33,032 bases of DNA from Clostridiaceae bacterium (GTDB taxonomy: Bacteria; Bacillota; Clostridia; Acetivibrionales; DULL01). Of this stretch, positions 7,214 to 15,114 are shown piece by piece. How positions within the stretch are numbered: the stretch's first letter is position 1; each line of letters starts with the position of its first letter. The stretch is from assembly GCA_012840395.1 (NCBI GenBank), contig DULL01000100.1, positions 1 through 33,032 of the forward strand. Reading direction: 5' to 3'. The notes under the pieces are model-generated. The model saw nothing but the letters and a program-made list of their open reading frames with translations, was not told the DNA's origin and made no database searches. A program made the translations under genes and the position numbers.

Positions 7214-7612
7214 CTATACATTTTTCTGGTTTTCAATATATTTTTGTATTGCTTCTTCGCTTACACAACCAACAGTGCAACAATAGTATGAGCGAGTCCA
7301 TAAGGAAGGTATTCTGCTTCTTAATTCCGGATATTTATTTCTTAATATTCTACTACTTGTTCCTTTAAAATATCGTATTAATTCATGCAATGGTTGCCGG
7401 GGATTAAAACTTATAAACATTTGAACATAGTCTGGCATTATTTCTAATGCTTTTATTTCTACATTTTTTTCTTTTGCTATATCATAAAATATTTGTCTCA
7501 AATCTTTTTCAACATTACCAACTAATACTTTACGTCTATATTTAGGACAAAATACTATATGATATTGATTAAGATATACAATTCCGTTTTTATGGATATA
7601 ATTATCATTCAT
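7214..7612 (-). CDS. IS200/IS605-family Y1 transposase-like protein with a lost HUH motif
   Basis: Residues match the small TnpA transposases of IS200/IS605: YHIVFCPKYRRKVL near the N-terminus, ALEIMPDYVQMFISFNP, and SRIPSLWTRSYYCCTVG followed by AIQKYIENQ with the catalytic tyrosine. Length (132 residues) is normal. The decisive oddity is that the metal-binding HUH motif, expected as DHVH, reads DYVQ here (GAC TAT GTT CAA), so both catalytic histidines are gone although the frame is intact. I choose ATG 7612 because AGGTGG lies 9 nt upstream; a longer frame starts at 7648. No tnpB is next to it. It is either a dead copy or a domesticated DNA-binding derivative. Confidence 0.85.
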   Translation of the reverse strand: MNDNYIHKNGIVYLNQYHIVFCPKYRRKVLVGNVEKDLRQIFYDIAKEKNVEIKALEIMPDYVQMFISFNPRQPLHELIRYFKGTSSRILRNKYPELRSRIPSLWTRSYYCCTVGCVSEEAIQKYIENQKNV

Positions 7613-7651
7613 TAGATATTCACCACCTATCCTATTATAATATATCATTAT

Positions 7652-7676
7652 ATTAGATATATGCCAAGTATCTAAT
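7652..7676. repeat. Stem-loop upstream of the IS200-like gene (possible left-end hairpin)
   Basis: ATTAGATA (7652-7659) and TATCTAAT (7669-7676) pair perfectly around a 9-nt loop. IS200/IS605 elements carry subterminal hairpins recognised by TnpA, and the position about 40 nt before the transposase start is suitable. The outer element boundary is not visible. Confidence 0.35.
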
Positions 7677-7710
7677 TACTTTAGGTCAAGATAAGCCTTC
7701 CTACCTCGTT

Positions 7711-7740
7711 GTAAGCAGAAGAACCATCCCTGTGTTTACT
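7711..7740 (-). repeat. REP-like repeat, single copy between IS200-like gene and carB
   Basis: The 30 nt starting GTAAGCAGAAGAACCATCCC match the unit at 27428-27457 at about 23 of 30 positions. The unit here begins GTAAGC and ends GTTTAC, so its own ends are also inverse. It lies about 100 nt upstream of the IS200-like start. Confidence 0.5.
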
Positions 7741-7764
7741 TTTAAAATTGATGTACAAAAAAAG

Positions 7765-7793
7765 TTTATTAAGCTTTATTAATATTGTATAAT
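7765..7793 (+). promoter_or_regulatory. Probable carB promoter
   Basis: A perfect TATAAT at 7788-7793 with TTTATT at 7765-7770 gives a 17-nt spacer. The -35 box is weak (TT.A.. of TTGACA). Transcription would start near 7800, leaving about 50 nt before the carB ATG at 7849. Confidence 0.5.
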
Positions 7794-7848
7794 ATTCAGA
7801 AATGAAAATAAATAATAATTGAAACGTTACAGATTAGGAGATGTTTAT

Positions 7849-10800
7849 ATGCCGAAAAGAACTGATATAAAAAAGATAATGATTATAGGTTCAGGTCCGA
7901 TAATTATCGGACAGGCTTGTGAATTCGACTACTCAGGAACTCAAGCCTGCAAAACACTTAAAAAGCTTGGCTATGAAGTGGTACTTGTCAATTCTAATCC
8001 TGCAACTATAATGACAGACCCTGGCATGGCCGATGTTACATATATAGAACCCTTAAATATAAACCGTGTCAGCGAAATAATCGCAAAAGAACGTCCTGAT
8101 GCGCTTCTTCCCAACCTTGGAGGGCAATCAGCCCTTAATCTTTGTTCAGAACTTGCCAAAGCCGGAATTCTTGATAAATACCAGGTTAAAGTAATAGGTG
8201 TTCAGATTGATGCCATTGAAAGAGGAGAAGACCGGATTGCATTTAAGGAAACAATGAATCGTATTGGTGTATCCACTCTCCGAAGTGAATCGGCTTATTC
8301 TGTAGAAGAAGCTGAAAGAATAGCAATGGAACTTGGCTTCCCTGTTGTGGTTCGTCCCGCATATACATTAGGTGGAACCGGAGGAGGCCATGCCTATAAC
8401 ATCCATGAACTGAGAACTATTACTGAAAGAGGAATCTCTGCCAGCATGGTTGGTCAGGTTCTTATTGAGGAGTCAGTTATCGGCTGGGAAGAGCTTGAAG
8501 TGGAAGTTATAAGGGATTCAAAAAACAATATGATTGTAGTTTGCTTCATAGAAAATGTAGATCCTATGGGAGTTCATACCGGAGACTCCTTCTGTGTTGC
8601 TCCCATGCTGACAGTAAACAAAGAAATCCAGGATCGTCTCCAGAAATATTCCTTTGCAATAATGGAAGGAATACAAGTTATCGGCGGCGCCAATGTCCAG
8701 TTTTGTTATAACCCGAAGACAGGCCGTATAGCCGTTGTAGAAGTAAACCCAAGGACTTCCAGATCTTCCGCCTTGGCCTCAAAGGCAACCGGCTTGCCTA
8801 TTGCTGTAATATCAACCATGCTTGCTGTAGGAATTAATCTTGATGAAATACCCTACTGGAAAGAAGGAACTTTGGATAAATATACTCCTTCCGGAGAGTA
8901 TGTAATTGCAAAATTCCCCCGCTGGAATTTTGAGAAACTCAAAAATGCTCAGGATAAACTTGGAACCCAGATGAAATCTGTGGGAGAAGTAATGGCTATA
9001 GGCAAGAATTTTAAAGAAGCTTTTCAAAAAGCCATCCGTTCATTGGAAAACGGGCGTTATGGCCTGGGATTCGTAAAAAATTTCAATTCAATGCCACTGG
9101 AAGAATTACTGGAACTATTAAAAGAGCCTTCCAGCGAACGCTACTTTATCATATATGAAGCTCTAAGAAAAGGTGCATCCATAGAAGAAATCCACAATCT
9201 GACCAAAGTAAAGCACTGGTATATTGAACAGATGAAAGAATTAATCAATCTTGAAGAAGAAATTTTAAAATTCAAAGGCAGCAATATTCCCGATCAATTA
9301 CTCATTACTGCTAAAAAAGACGGTTTCTCAGATAAGTATCTGGCAAAATTGTTGAATGTTTCTGAAGCCCAAATAAGAGACAGGCGTATTAAACTGGGAG
9401 TTTGCGGAACCTGGGATTTCATTCCTGTAAGTGGAGTAGAGAATTCAGTTTATTATTATTCTACTTATAATGGTACCAATGCTAAGTACAGTGGAGGTAT
9501 TTCAGATACAGAAAATATTAATGATTCTGCAGATAGCCGGTCTTGCTCCAATACAACAGAATCTTCCGAAAAACCAAAGGTAATGATTCTCGGCGGCGGT
9601 CCAAACAGGATCGGCCAGGGTATAGAATTTGACTACTGCTGCGTTCATGCCGCTTTTGCCCTGAAAGATATGGGTATCAGCACAATCATGGTAAACTGCA
9701 ACCCGGAAACCGTATCAACTGATTATGATACATCGGATAAGCTGTATTTTGAACCTTTGACCGTTGAAGATGTATTAAAAATATATAATAAAGAAAAACC
9801 ATTGGGAGTTATTGTTCAATTTGGAGGCCAGACCCCCTTAAACATTGCGAAAGAACTTGCTGAAGCAGGAGTTAAAATCTTGGGTACTTCACCTGAAATA
9901 ATTGATCTTGCCGAAGACAGGGATCAGTTCAGAAAACTCATGGACAGGCTCAATATACCCATGCCAAAATCCGGTATGGCAAGCAATTTGAAGGAAGCCC
10001 TGGCTGTAGCTGAAAATATAGGTTATCCTCTGATGGTACGTCCCTCTTACGTTTTAGGAGGCCGGGGCATGGAAGTGGTTTACGACGAGAACATGCTCAG
10101 GCAGTATGTAGAAGCTGCAGTAGATATTACCCCTGAACGTCCCATACTAATAGACAAATTCCTGGAAGATGCAACTGAAGCAGAGGCTGATGCCTTTGCA
10201 AACGGAGAGGATGCTTTTGTTCCAGCCATAATGGAGCATATAGAACTGGCAGGAATTCATTCTGGAGATTCAGCCTGCGTAATACCTACTGTAAGTATTC
10301 CTGAAAAGCACTTGAATACAATGCGGCAGTATACCAAAACAATTGCGCAGGAACTGAAAGTAGTTGGCCTCATAAACATCCAGTATGCAATTGCCAACGA
10401 CAAAGTTTATGTTCTTGAGGCAAATCCAAGGGCTTCCCGTACCGTGCCCCTTGTTTCAAAAGTATGTGGTATATCCATGGCCAGGATAGCAACCCAGCTA
10501 ATGGCTCTGGTTGCTTTGGGTCAACATCCTTCAATGGATAAATATAAGCAAGTTAAGATAAACCATTATGGAGTGAAGGAAGCAGTTTTCCCCTTCAATA
10601 TGTTCCCGGAAGTAGACCCTGTGCTGGGACCTGAAATGCGTTCAACAGGTGAAGTTTTAGGCCTTTCTGATTCCTTTGGCCTGGCGTTCTTTAAATCTCA
10701 GGAAGCTACCTCCACATCCCTGCCTGATTCAGGAACATTATTAATTAGCGTGGCTGAACCTGATAAGGCAGCCGCCCTTGAAGTAGCAAGGGAATTTGCG

Positions 10801-11148
10801 GAACTGGGATTTAAAATCAAGGCTACCAGGGGCACTTATGATTATCTTGCAAAGCATGGAATTAAGGCTGAATTAATTAATAAACTATATGAAGGAAGGC
10901 CAAATATAATTGATGCCATAGTAAATAGGGAAATACAGCTTATTATAAACACTCCTATAGGAAAACAGAGCCAGTTCGACGATTCCTATATCCGCAAAAC
11001 TGCAATAAAGCAAAAAGTGCCATATATCACTACAATTGCTGCAGCCCATGCCAGTGCAAAAGGTATAGGAGCATATATCAAGAACAAAAGCAGCGAAGGA
11101 GAAGTCAAATCACTCCAGGAATATCATAGGAGTATTGAGGAAATATAA
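7849..11148 (+). CDS. carB: Carbamoyl-phosphate synthase large subunit
   Basis: Makes carbamoyl phosphate from ammonia (supplied by CarA), bicarbonate and two ATP, for pyrimidine and arginine synthesis. Start ATG 7849 (MPKRTDIKK) has TAGGAGA 8 nt upstream; an upstream TTG at 7819 lacks one. The 1099 residues hold both ATP-grasp halves (IGSGPIIIGQACEFDYSGTQ and GGGPNRIGQGIEFDY; NPRTSRSSALASKATG and NPRASRTVPLVSKVCG) and a C-terminal MGS-like allosteric domain. It is a little longer than the usual ~1070 residues because of a Ser/Asn-rich insert between the halves (about residues 540-577). Just before it the normally very conserved VDTCAAEF segment is replaced by PVSGVENS. carA is not adjacent. 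A 36-nt duplication covers its stop codon and a terminator follows. Confidence 0.95.
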   Translation: MPKRTDIKKIMIIGSGPIIIGQACEFDYSGTQACKTLKKLGYEVVLVNSNPATIMTDPGMADVTYIEPLNINRVSEIIAKERPDALLPNLGGQSALNLCSELAKAGILDKYQVKVIGVQIDAIERGEDRIAFKETMNRIGVSTLRSESAYSVEEAERIAMELGFPVVVRPAYTLGGTGGGHAYNIHELRTITERGISASMVGQVLIEESVIGWEELEVEVIRDSKNNMIVVCFIENVDPMGVHTGDSFCVAPMLTVNKEIQDRLQKYSFAIMEGIQVIGGANVQFCYNPKTGRIAVVEVNPRTSRSSALASKATGLPIAVISTMLAVGINLDEIPYWKEGTLDKYTPSGEYVIAKFPRWNFEKLKNAQDKLGTQMKSVGEVMAIGKNFKEAFQKAIRSLENGRYGLGFVKNFNSMPLEELLELLKEPSSERYFIIYEALRKGASIEEIHNLTKVKHWYIEQMKELINLEEEILKFKGSNIPDQLLITAKKDGFSDKYLAKLLNVSEAQIRDRRIKLGVCGTWDFIPVSGVENSVYYYSTYNGTNAKYSGGISDTENINDSADSRSCSNTTESSEKPKVMILGGGPNRIGQGIEFDYCCVHAAFALKDMGISTIMVNCNPETVSTDYDTSDKLYFEPLTVEDVLKIYNKEKPLGVIVQFGGQTPLNIAKELAEAGVKILGTSPEIIDLAEDRDQFRKLMDRLNIPMPKSGMASNLKEALAVAENIGYPLMVRPSYVLGGRGMEVVYDENMLRQYVEAAVDITPERPILIDKFLEDATEAEADAFANGEDAFVPAIMEHIELAGIHSGDSACVIPTVSIPEKHLNTMRQYTKTIAQELKVVGLINIQYAIANDKVYVLEANPRASRTVPLVSKVCGISMARIATQLMALVALGQHPSMDKYKQVKINHYGVKEAVFPFNMFPEVDPVLGPEMRSTGEVLGLSDSFGLAFFKSQEATSTSLPDSGTLLISVAEPDKAAALEVAREFAELGFKIKATRGTYDYLAKHGIKAELINKLYEGRPNIIDAIVNREIQLIINTPIGKQSQFDDSYIRKTAIKQKVPYITTIAAAHASAKGIGAYIKNKSSEGEVKSLQEYHRSIEEI

Positions 11149-11186
11149 TGAAGAGAATATCATAGGAGTATTAAGGAAATTTATAA
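11119..11186 (+). repeat. 36-nt tandem duplication spanning the carB stop codon
   Basis: GAATATCATAGGAGTATT at 11119 recurs at 11155 with a 36-nt period. The first copy carries the last carB codons and TAA; the second lies after the stop and would read EYHRSIKEIYK in the same frame. Confidence 0.7.
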
Positions 11187-11227
11187 AATGTGCAGAGTAT
11201 ATTCCAGAAAAGTAAATTTGCATAAAT

Positions 11228-11257
11228 GGTGCAGTAAAAAAACTGCACCGTTTTTTT
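11228..11257 (+). terminator. Rho-independent terminator of carB
   Basis: GGTGCAGT (11228-11235), A6 loop, ACTGCACC (11242-11249), then G and seven T. A classic intrinsic terminator 80 nt after the carB stop. The reverse strand also has A/T-rich flanks and may serve the convergent AraC gene. Confidence 0.9.
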
Positions 11258-11281
11258 ATATGAGTAGTTATGTCTCAACTC

Positions 11282-12202
11282 TTATAATTTATTTAAGCTA
11301 TTTTTGAAATTCTTGCGGAACATTCCGGGAGTTGTTCCGGTATATTTTTTAAACGCAGAGCTGAAGCTCACTGTTGATCCATATCCTACCTTCCATGATA
11401 TATCAAATATGGACATGTCGGTGTTTTTTAAAAGATCCTTGGCAACTTCAATTCTTGTTTTTGCAAGTTTTTCTCTGAAAGATACACCGAAGAATCTTTT
11501 GATTACCCTGTCAAGATGCCTGACAGTCACTCCAAGCATATTCGCCAGGTCTTCCATCCTTACATCCTCGGAATGCCTTTCATCAAAAAACTTCTCTATT
11601 GTAAAAATTCTCATGGCATCATATTCATCTTCATTAATGCTGTATTTTTCTTCTTTTTCTCCCTCAAAGGCTCTGAAAAGTTTTATAAGTACACAAGAAA
11701 ATATTGACTGGAGGCTTGCGTGATAGAATAGCCTATGCTCCATCAGTTCACTATTTGCATCTTCAAGATATCTTTCAATAGATTCAGGGAAATTGGTTAC
11801 ATGATAGTATTTTTGAGATTCACTTGTAAGTAGCGCCTGGATCTCATTCATCTCCCGCATTGTAGAAGAAAACTGCCTTACTCTTATATTTTCATAATTA
11901 AATGATAAGCTTCTTCTTACTATTTTTGTCCCGGGAGTAAACTCAAGAACATGATAAACACCCGGAAATATTAGAAAAGCACTTTTATCGTCGAAGGGGA
12001 TACTTTCCCCTTCAATTTTTATGACACCGCTTCCCTTAAATATCAACTGAACTTCATAATTGCTGTGGTTATGCCTGTGATTGAATTGAAGCAGTTCAGG
12101 ATGGGTTTCGGTCTGGAAAAATCCATTATCAAGATACACATTAAATATCATTTCTCCGATATTAATTTTTACCACTATACTCTTTTGGATGCCATTTCCC
12201 AT
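11282..12202 (-). CDS. AraC-family transcriptional regulator (cupin sensor plus double HTH), first of two
   Basis: About 306 residues. The N-terminal half has a cupin-like sensor (FNHRHNHSNYEVQLIFKGSG, then FLIFPGVYHVLEF). The C-terminal ~100 residues form the AraC double helix-turn-helix: EDVRMEDLANMLGVTVRHLD and MSIFDISWKVGYGSTVSFSS, ending in KKYTGTTPGMFRKN. I choose ATG 12202 because GGGAG lies 7 nt upstream; a longer frame from 12283 has no ribosome site. It is the last gene in the minus-strand series aminotransferase, Gfo/Idh, MttB-like, and is a paralogue in architecture of the regulator at 19291-20223. It probably controls this island in response to a pathway compound. Effector unknown. 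Confidence 0.85.
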   Translation of the reverse strand: MGNGIQKSIVVKINIGEMIFNVYLDNGFFQTETHPELLQFNHRHNHSNYEVQLIFKGSGVIKIEGESIPFDDKSAFLIFPGVYHVLEFTPGTKIVRRSLSFNYENIRVRQFSSTMREMNEIQALLTSESQKYYHVTNFPESIERYLEDANSELMEHRLFYHASLQSIFSCVLIKLFRAFEGEKEEKYSINEDEYDAMRIFTIEKFFDERHSEDVRMEDLANMLGVTVRHLDRVIKRFFGVSFREKLAKTRIEVAKDLLKNTDMSIFDISWKVGYGSTVSFSSAFKKYTGTTPGMFRKNFKNSLNKL

Positions 12203-12326
12203 ACAATACTCCCGGACATATAAAAACGCCCTGACTTTAATGTATTTTTTCAATGGTAATAAACTAATAATTTCATTATACATTAAAACTCAGGGCAGGC
12301 AATTTTTATTTTAATTTTAGAACCAA

Positions 12327-13736
12327 TCATGCCAATTTCTTATATAAATCATGGAAATAGCGTCTCAGATCCTCCTGTATCTTTTCCGGTACAGGTGACT
12401 TGTAATCTGCAGTAAGTTCCTCCACCTTCCTATGGGCATTTTCCAATATAGAAGGAGCTATTTCATAACCTCCTGACATGTCAAAGAGTTCACTGGAGAA
12501 AAATTCTCCGCTTCTTAAAAGTTTTAATGTCAGATCATCAATCAGGAAATTCCCTCCGGGGCCCTGTGTTCTAATGCTCTCAAGGCCTTCTTCCAGATAA
12601 TCAGTATTCATCCCGCGTTTCAGGAATTCAGCAGCTTTAAGCCATTCTGACTGTATTACTATCATTTCAGAAGAAAGCCCGTTTGCATTGCAGCAGGATC
12701 CAACGCCGGCAATCATATCTGAACCGGAGCATACAGAAGAGAGCATGAACAGCATGCTTTCCGCGCCGCTCTGCATATCATAACGATGGGACAATGTACC
12801 TCCGCATTCTGATATTGTAGGTATTGAATAAGATTTGCCAAGTTCGACGGATGCAATTTTCCACAATACTTTGTCCAGAGTATAATATAAATCATGCCCG
12901 GTCTTCATGTTACTTACAGAGGGTCCGAAAGCATAAAGGAATGGATTGCCGGGATTGACCATTTGAGTCAAAGCTGCAAGGAATATATTTTCTATGTTCC
13001 CTTGCAGGAGTGTAGAGTCTTTGCTATAGGGTGATGTGGTCCCTGCCATAGGACATATTGTAGGAATTATGACGAAATTCCTTGCTGCAGATTCAAGTAA
13101 AACTCTGCAGTTAAATTCCTGGAGAGTAAGAGGTGAAACAATCGCCACAGCCACAGACATCAACTTGCTTTTTGCCAGATCTCCGCCCTGAACCAGTATC
13201 TCACCTATTTCCATCCATTTCATAAAATCTTCGAGACAGCCTGTATATACATTGTAATGCTTTGCATGATTGAGCAGATGTATCTCAAGGGCTCTCCAGG
13301 TGGAAGTGGCATCGTTATATTCTGTTACAGGGAAATCCATTCTGCCTACTGAAGCCACTTGCTTGTTTTTCTGTATGAGAATTGTATTCTTAAGTAAATC
13401 CTGGAGTCCCGGACGCCTTCTTTCCTTGGTTTCGTAATCAATTATCCAGGGGTCGGTTACTATTGCTGAAATATATTGATTTCCATCGCCTATTATGTAC
13501 TCTGTATTATCTATGGTCCTTATGGTATAATTTTTCGGAACCTTTGAAAGGAGTTCTCTTAATAAATCTGCAGGTATTTTAACTATCCTGTCGTCAAAAT
13601 CAACAATTGCACCCGCTTTTGATGCAATTTTAAGGAGCTCAGTATCTTCAACTTTAAATCCAATTTTTTCAATGGCTTCTTCAGTAAGTTTCCTGATTCT
13701 TTGAATCTGCTCTTCATTAAGGACCTGAATTTTCAT
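12327..13736 (-). CDS. MttB-superfamily (trimethylamine methyltransferase-like) corrinoid methyltransferase without pyrrolysine
   Basis: 469 residues with features of the MttB family (TIM barrel): PMAGTTSP at 229-236, NPGNPFLYAFGP at 261-272, and an SGAES segment at 323-327. In true trimethylamine methyltransferases a pyrrolysine encoded by TAG lies near the position of CGGTLSHRYDMQSGAE (311-326); here the frame contains no TAG, so it belongs with the non-Pyl group, whose known members (MtgB, MtpB, MtcB) demethylate glycine betaine, proline betaine and carnitine onto a corrinoid protein. No corrinoid protein or reductive activase lies in the window. GGATGGGGGG precedes the ATG. It sits downstream of the Gfo/Idh gene in the same orientation. 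The substrate is not deducible. Confidence 0.85.
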   Translation of the reverse strand: MKIQVLNEEQIQRIRKLTEEAIEKIGFKVEDTELLKIASKAGAIVDFDDRIVKIPADLLRELLSKVPKNYTIRTIDNTEYIIGDGNQYISAIVTDPWIIDYETKERRRPGLQDLLKNTILIQKNKQVASVGRMDFPVTEYNDATSTWRALEIHLLNHAKHYNVYTGCLEDFMKWMEIGEILVQGGDLAKSKLMSVAVAIVSPLTLQEFNCRVLLESAARNFVIIPTICPMAGTTSPYSKDSTLLQGNIENIFLAALTQMVNPGNPFLYAFGPSVSNMKTGHDLYYTLDKVLWKIASVELGKSYSIPTISECGGTLSHRYDMQSGAESMLFMLSSVCSGSDMIAGVGSCCNANGLSSEMIVIQSEWLKAAEFLKRGMNTDYLEEGLESIRTQGPGGNFLIDDLTLKLLRSGEFFSSELFDMSGGYEIAPSILENAHRKVEELTADYKSPVPEKIQEDLRRYFHDLYKKLA

Positions 13737-13878
13737 TAGATTCCCCCCATCCTTTCAGTTTTGACGCATATATCATTTTCAAATGTTTTGGTACAGAAGT
13801 TAATTTGTTCACCAATTGTATTCTTCAAACAATCTTTTCTATTTTATTCTACTTGTTATATTTATTTGTTGCATTTAG

Positions 13879-14901
13879 CTAGTACATATTTGGAAGCCTG
13901 GCCGGCTGTACGTTTATATCAACCTGCTCAATCCTTTGGGTTACAGCGCTTTTTTCTGCAGCTGCAAGTACTGCGGTTGCCATTGCACTTTGTTTATAGG
14001 AAAAGCATTCTCTTTCCAATCCTTTTATTCTTTCAATAAAGTTTGATATTTCCAAGTAGTAATTCTTTTCAAGGACTTCACCTACAGTACCATAGCACAC
14101 CTTTTCATCAATTCCCTTTTCCGGAAAATTCTTATATATCTCCCCTGCGGAAATATCAAATTCGATATAACCATTGGTACCGCAAGCCCAGCCTTTTCTT
14201 ATCAATACAGGACATCCCATTGTAACAGTAATCTGTCCTGCTGCCCCATTATCAAGCTTCATCTGCATGCACCAGGTATCTTCTGCTCCGTCTGAAAGGC
14301 TGCCTCTCTTCTCCACATAACCTGCCACAGCTACCGGTTTTCCGAAAACTTCATTAAGATATCCCAATTCAAAAGGAACCATTTCCCGGGCTGCAGCTGT
14401 TTCCTCATTTCTTGCATAAAATTCTTTACCCTCTCCCGGATGCCAGGTTGGTAGATAGGTTGAAAGATTCATTGAATAGACATGAAGGTTACCCAATTCC
14501 TCCCGTACAATTTTTTTCAGGCCTTCAACGACCGGAAGGGTTATAAGGGAGGAGGAAGTAACCGTAACAATTCCTTTTTCTTTTGAAATTTTTTCTACCT
14601 TTTTATAATCATAAGTCCATATATTAGCTTCGCAAAAACTATGAAGGCCTTTTTCCAATGCCAGTTCCAAATATTCATGGTGTTTATCCGGAGGAGTTGA
14701 TATAGAAAGAGCATCAGGGCACCAGTTCAGGGCTTCATCAAGGTTATCAAAGGTACTTATTCCAAACCGCTTTTCTGCCCTTTCCCTTCTGTCCTGGCGT
14801 GTATCAAACAAGGCAACCTCTACATCGCCTCTGGCGGTAAGGTCTCTCATCCTCCTGGTTCCCATAGAACCGCCGCCTATTTGAAGCACTTTTATCTTCA
14901 T
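13879..14901 (-). CDS. Gfo/Idh/MocA-family NAD(P)-dependent oxidoreductase
   Basis: 340 residues. The N-terminal Rossmann fold is clear (VLQIGGGSMGTRRMRDL, residues 5-21, and SISTPPDKHHEYLELALEKG). The second domain is typical of the C-terminal alpha/beta domain of this family. The catalytic EKP motif of most members is replaced by EAN (91-93, FCEANIWTYD), so the proton-shuttling lysine is missing and the reaction may differ from an ordinary sugar dehydrogenase. AAAGGA lies 10 nt before the ATG. It stands between the aminotransferase and the MttB-like gene on one strand, which suggests oxidation or reduction of an intermediate shared with them. Confidence 0.85.
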   Translation of the reverse strand: MKIKVLQIGGGSMGTRRMRDLTARGDVEVALFDTRQDRRERAEKRFGISTFDNLDEALNWCPDALSISTPPDKHHEYLELALEKGLHSFCEANIWTYDYKKVEKISKEKGIVTVTSSSLITLPVVEGLKKIVREELGNLHVYSMNLSTYLPTWHPGEGKEFYARNEETAAAREMVPFELGYLNEVFGKPVAVAGYVEKRGSLSDGAEDTWCMQMKLDNGAAGQITVTMGCPVLIRKGWACGTNGYIEFDISAGEIYKNFPEKGIDEKVCYGTVGEVLEKNYYLEISNFIERIKGLERECFSYKQSAMATAVLAAAEKSAVTQRIEQVDINVQPARLPNMY

Positions 14902-14922
14902 ATAACCATCCTTTCCACGGTA

Positions 14923-15024
14923 AGGGACACTCCTTTTCTTTCTAAAGTTAGGGGGGGTACTCTTCTCTCCGGCAAAGTGCTATTCCTTTTTATAGTGGAG
15001 TATCTTTTATCGAGGAGTGTCCCT
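14923..15024. repeat. ~100-nt structured inverted repeat between the Gfo/Idh and aminotransferase genes
   Basis: AGGGACACTCCT (14923-14934) and AGGAGTGTCCCT (15013-15024) are exact 12-bp inverses. Inside, GGTACTC (about 14957-14963) can pair with GAGTATC (about 14998-15004, one wobble), and CTAT (about 14980) with ATAG. It contains a G7 run (14951-14957). It looks like a small non-coding inverted-repeat element or a leader RNA structure. Confidence 0.55.
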
Positions 15025-15085
15025 CCTGTTCTCATAAGACTTCTTCCCAGAATTGCACTGTTGCTTCCTTCTTAAAGTACGGGAA

Positions 15086-15114
15086 GGAACGTACAGAAAC
15101 GTCCATCTGCTTCC
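15086..15114 (-). repeat. REP-like repeat, diverged copy after the aminotransferase gene
   Basis: Its plus-strand second half, GAAACGTCCATCTGCTTCC, matches GAACCGTCCCTGTGCTTCC of the 27.4-kb cluster at 16 of 19 positions; the first half is more diverged (GGAACGTACA). It touches the stop codon of the aminotransferase gene. An adjacent TTCCTTC/GAAGGAA hairpin lies at 15065-15089. Confidence 0.4.

Noticed and set aside
12203-12283. Longer N-terminus of the first AraC regulator
   Set aside because: No ribosome site before 12283, while ATG 12202 has GGGAG at good distance and a length like the second AraC protein.
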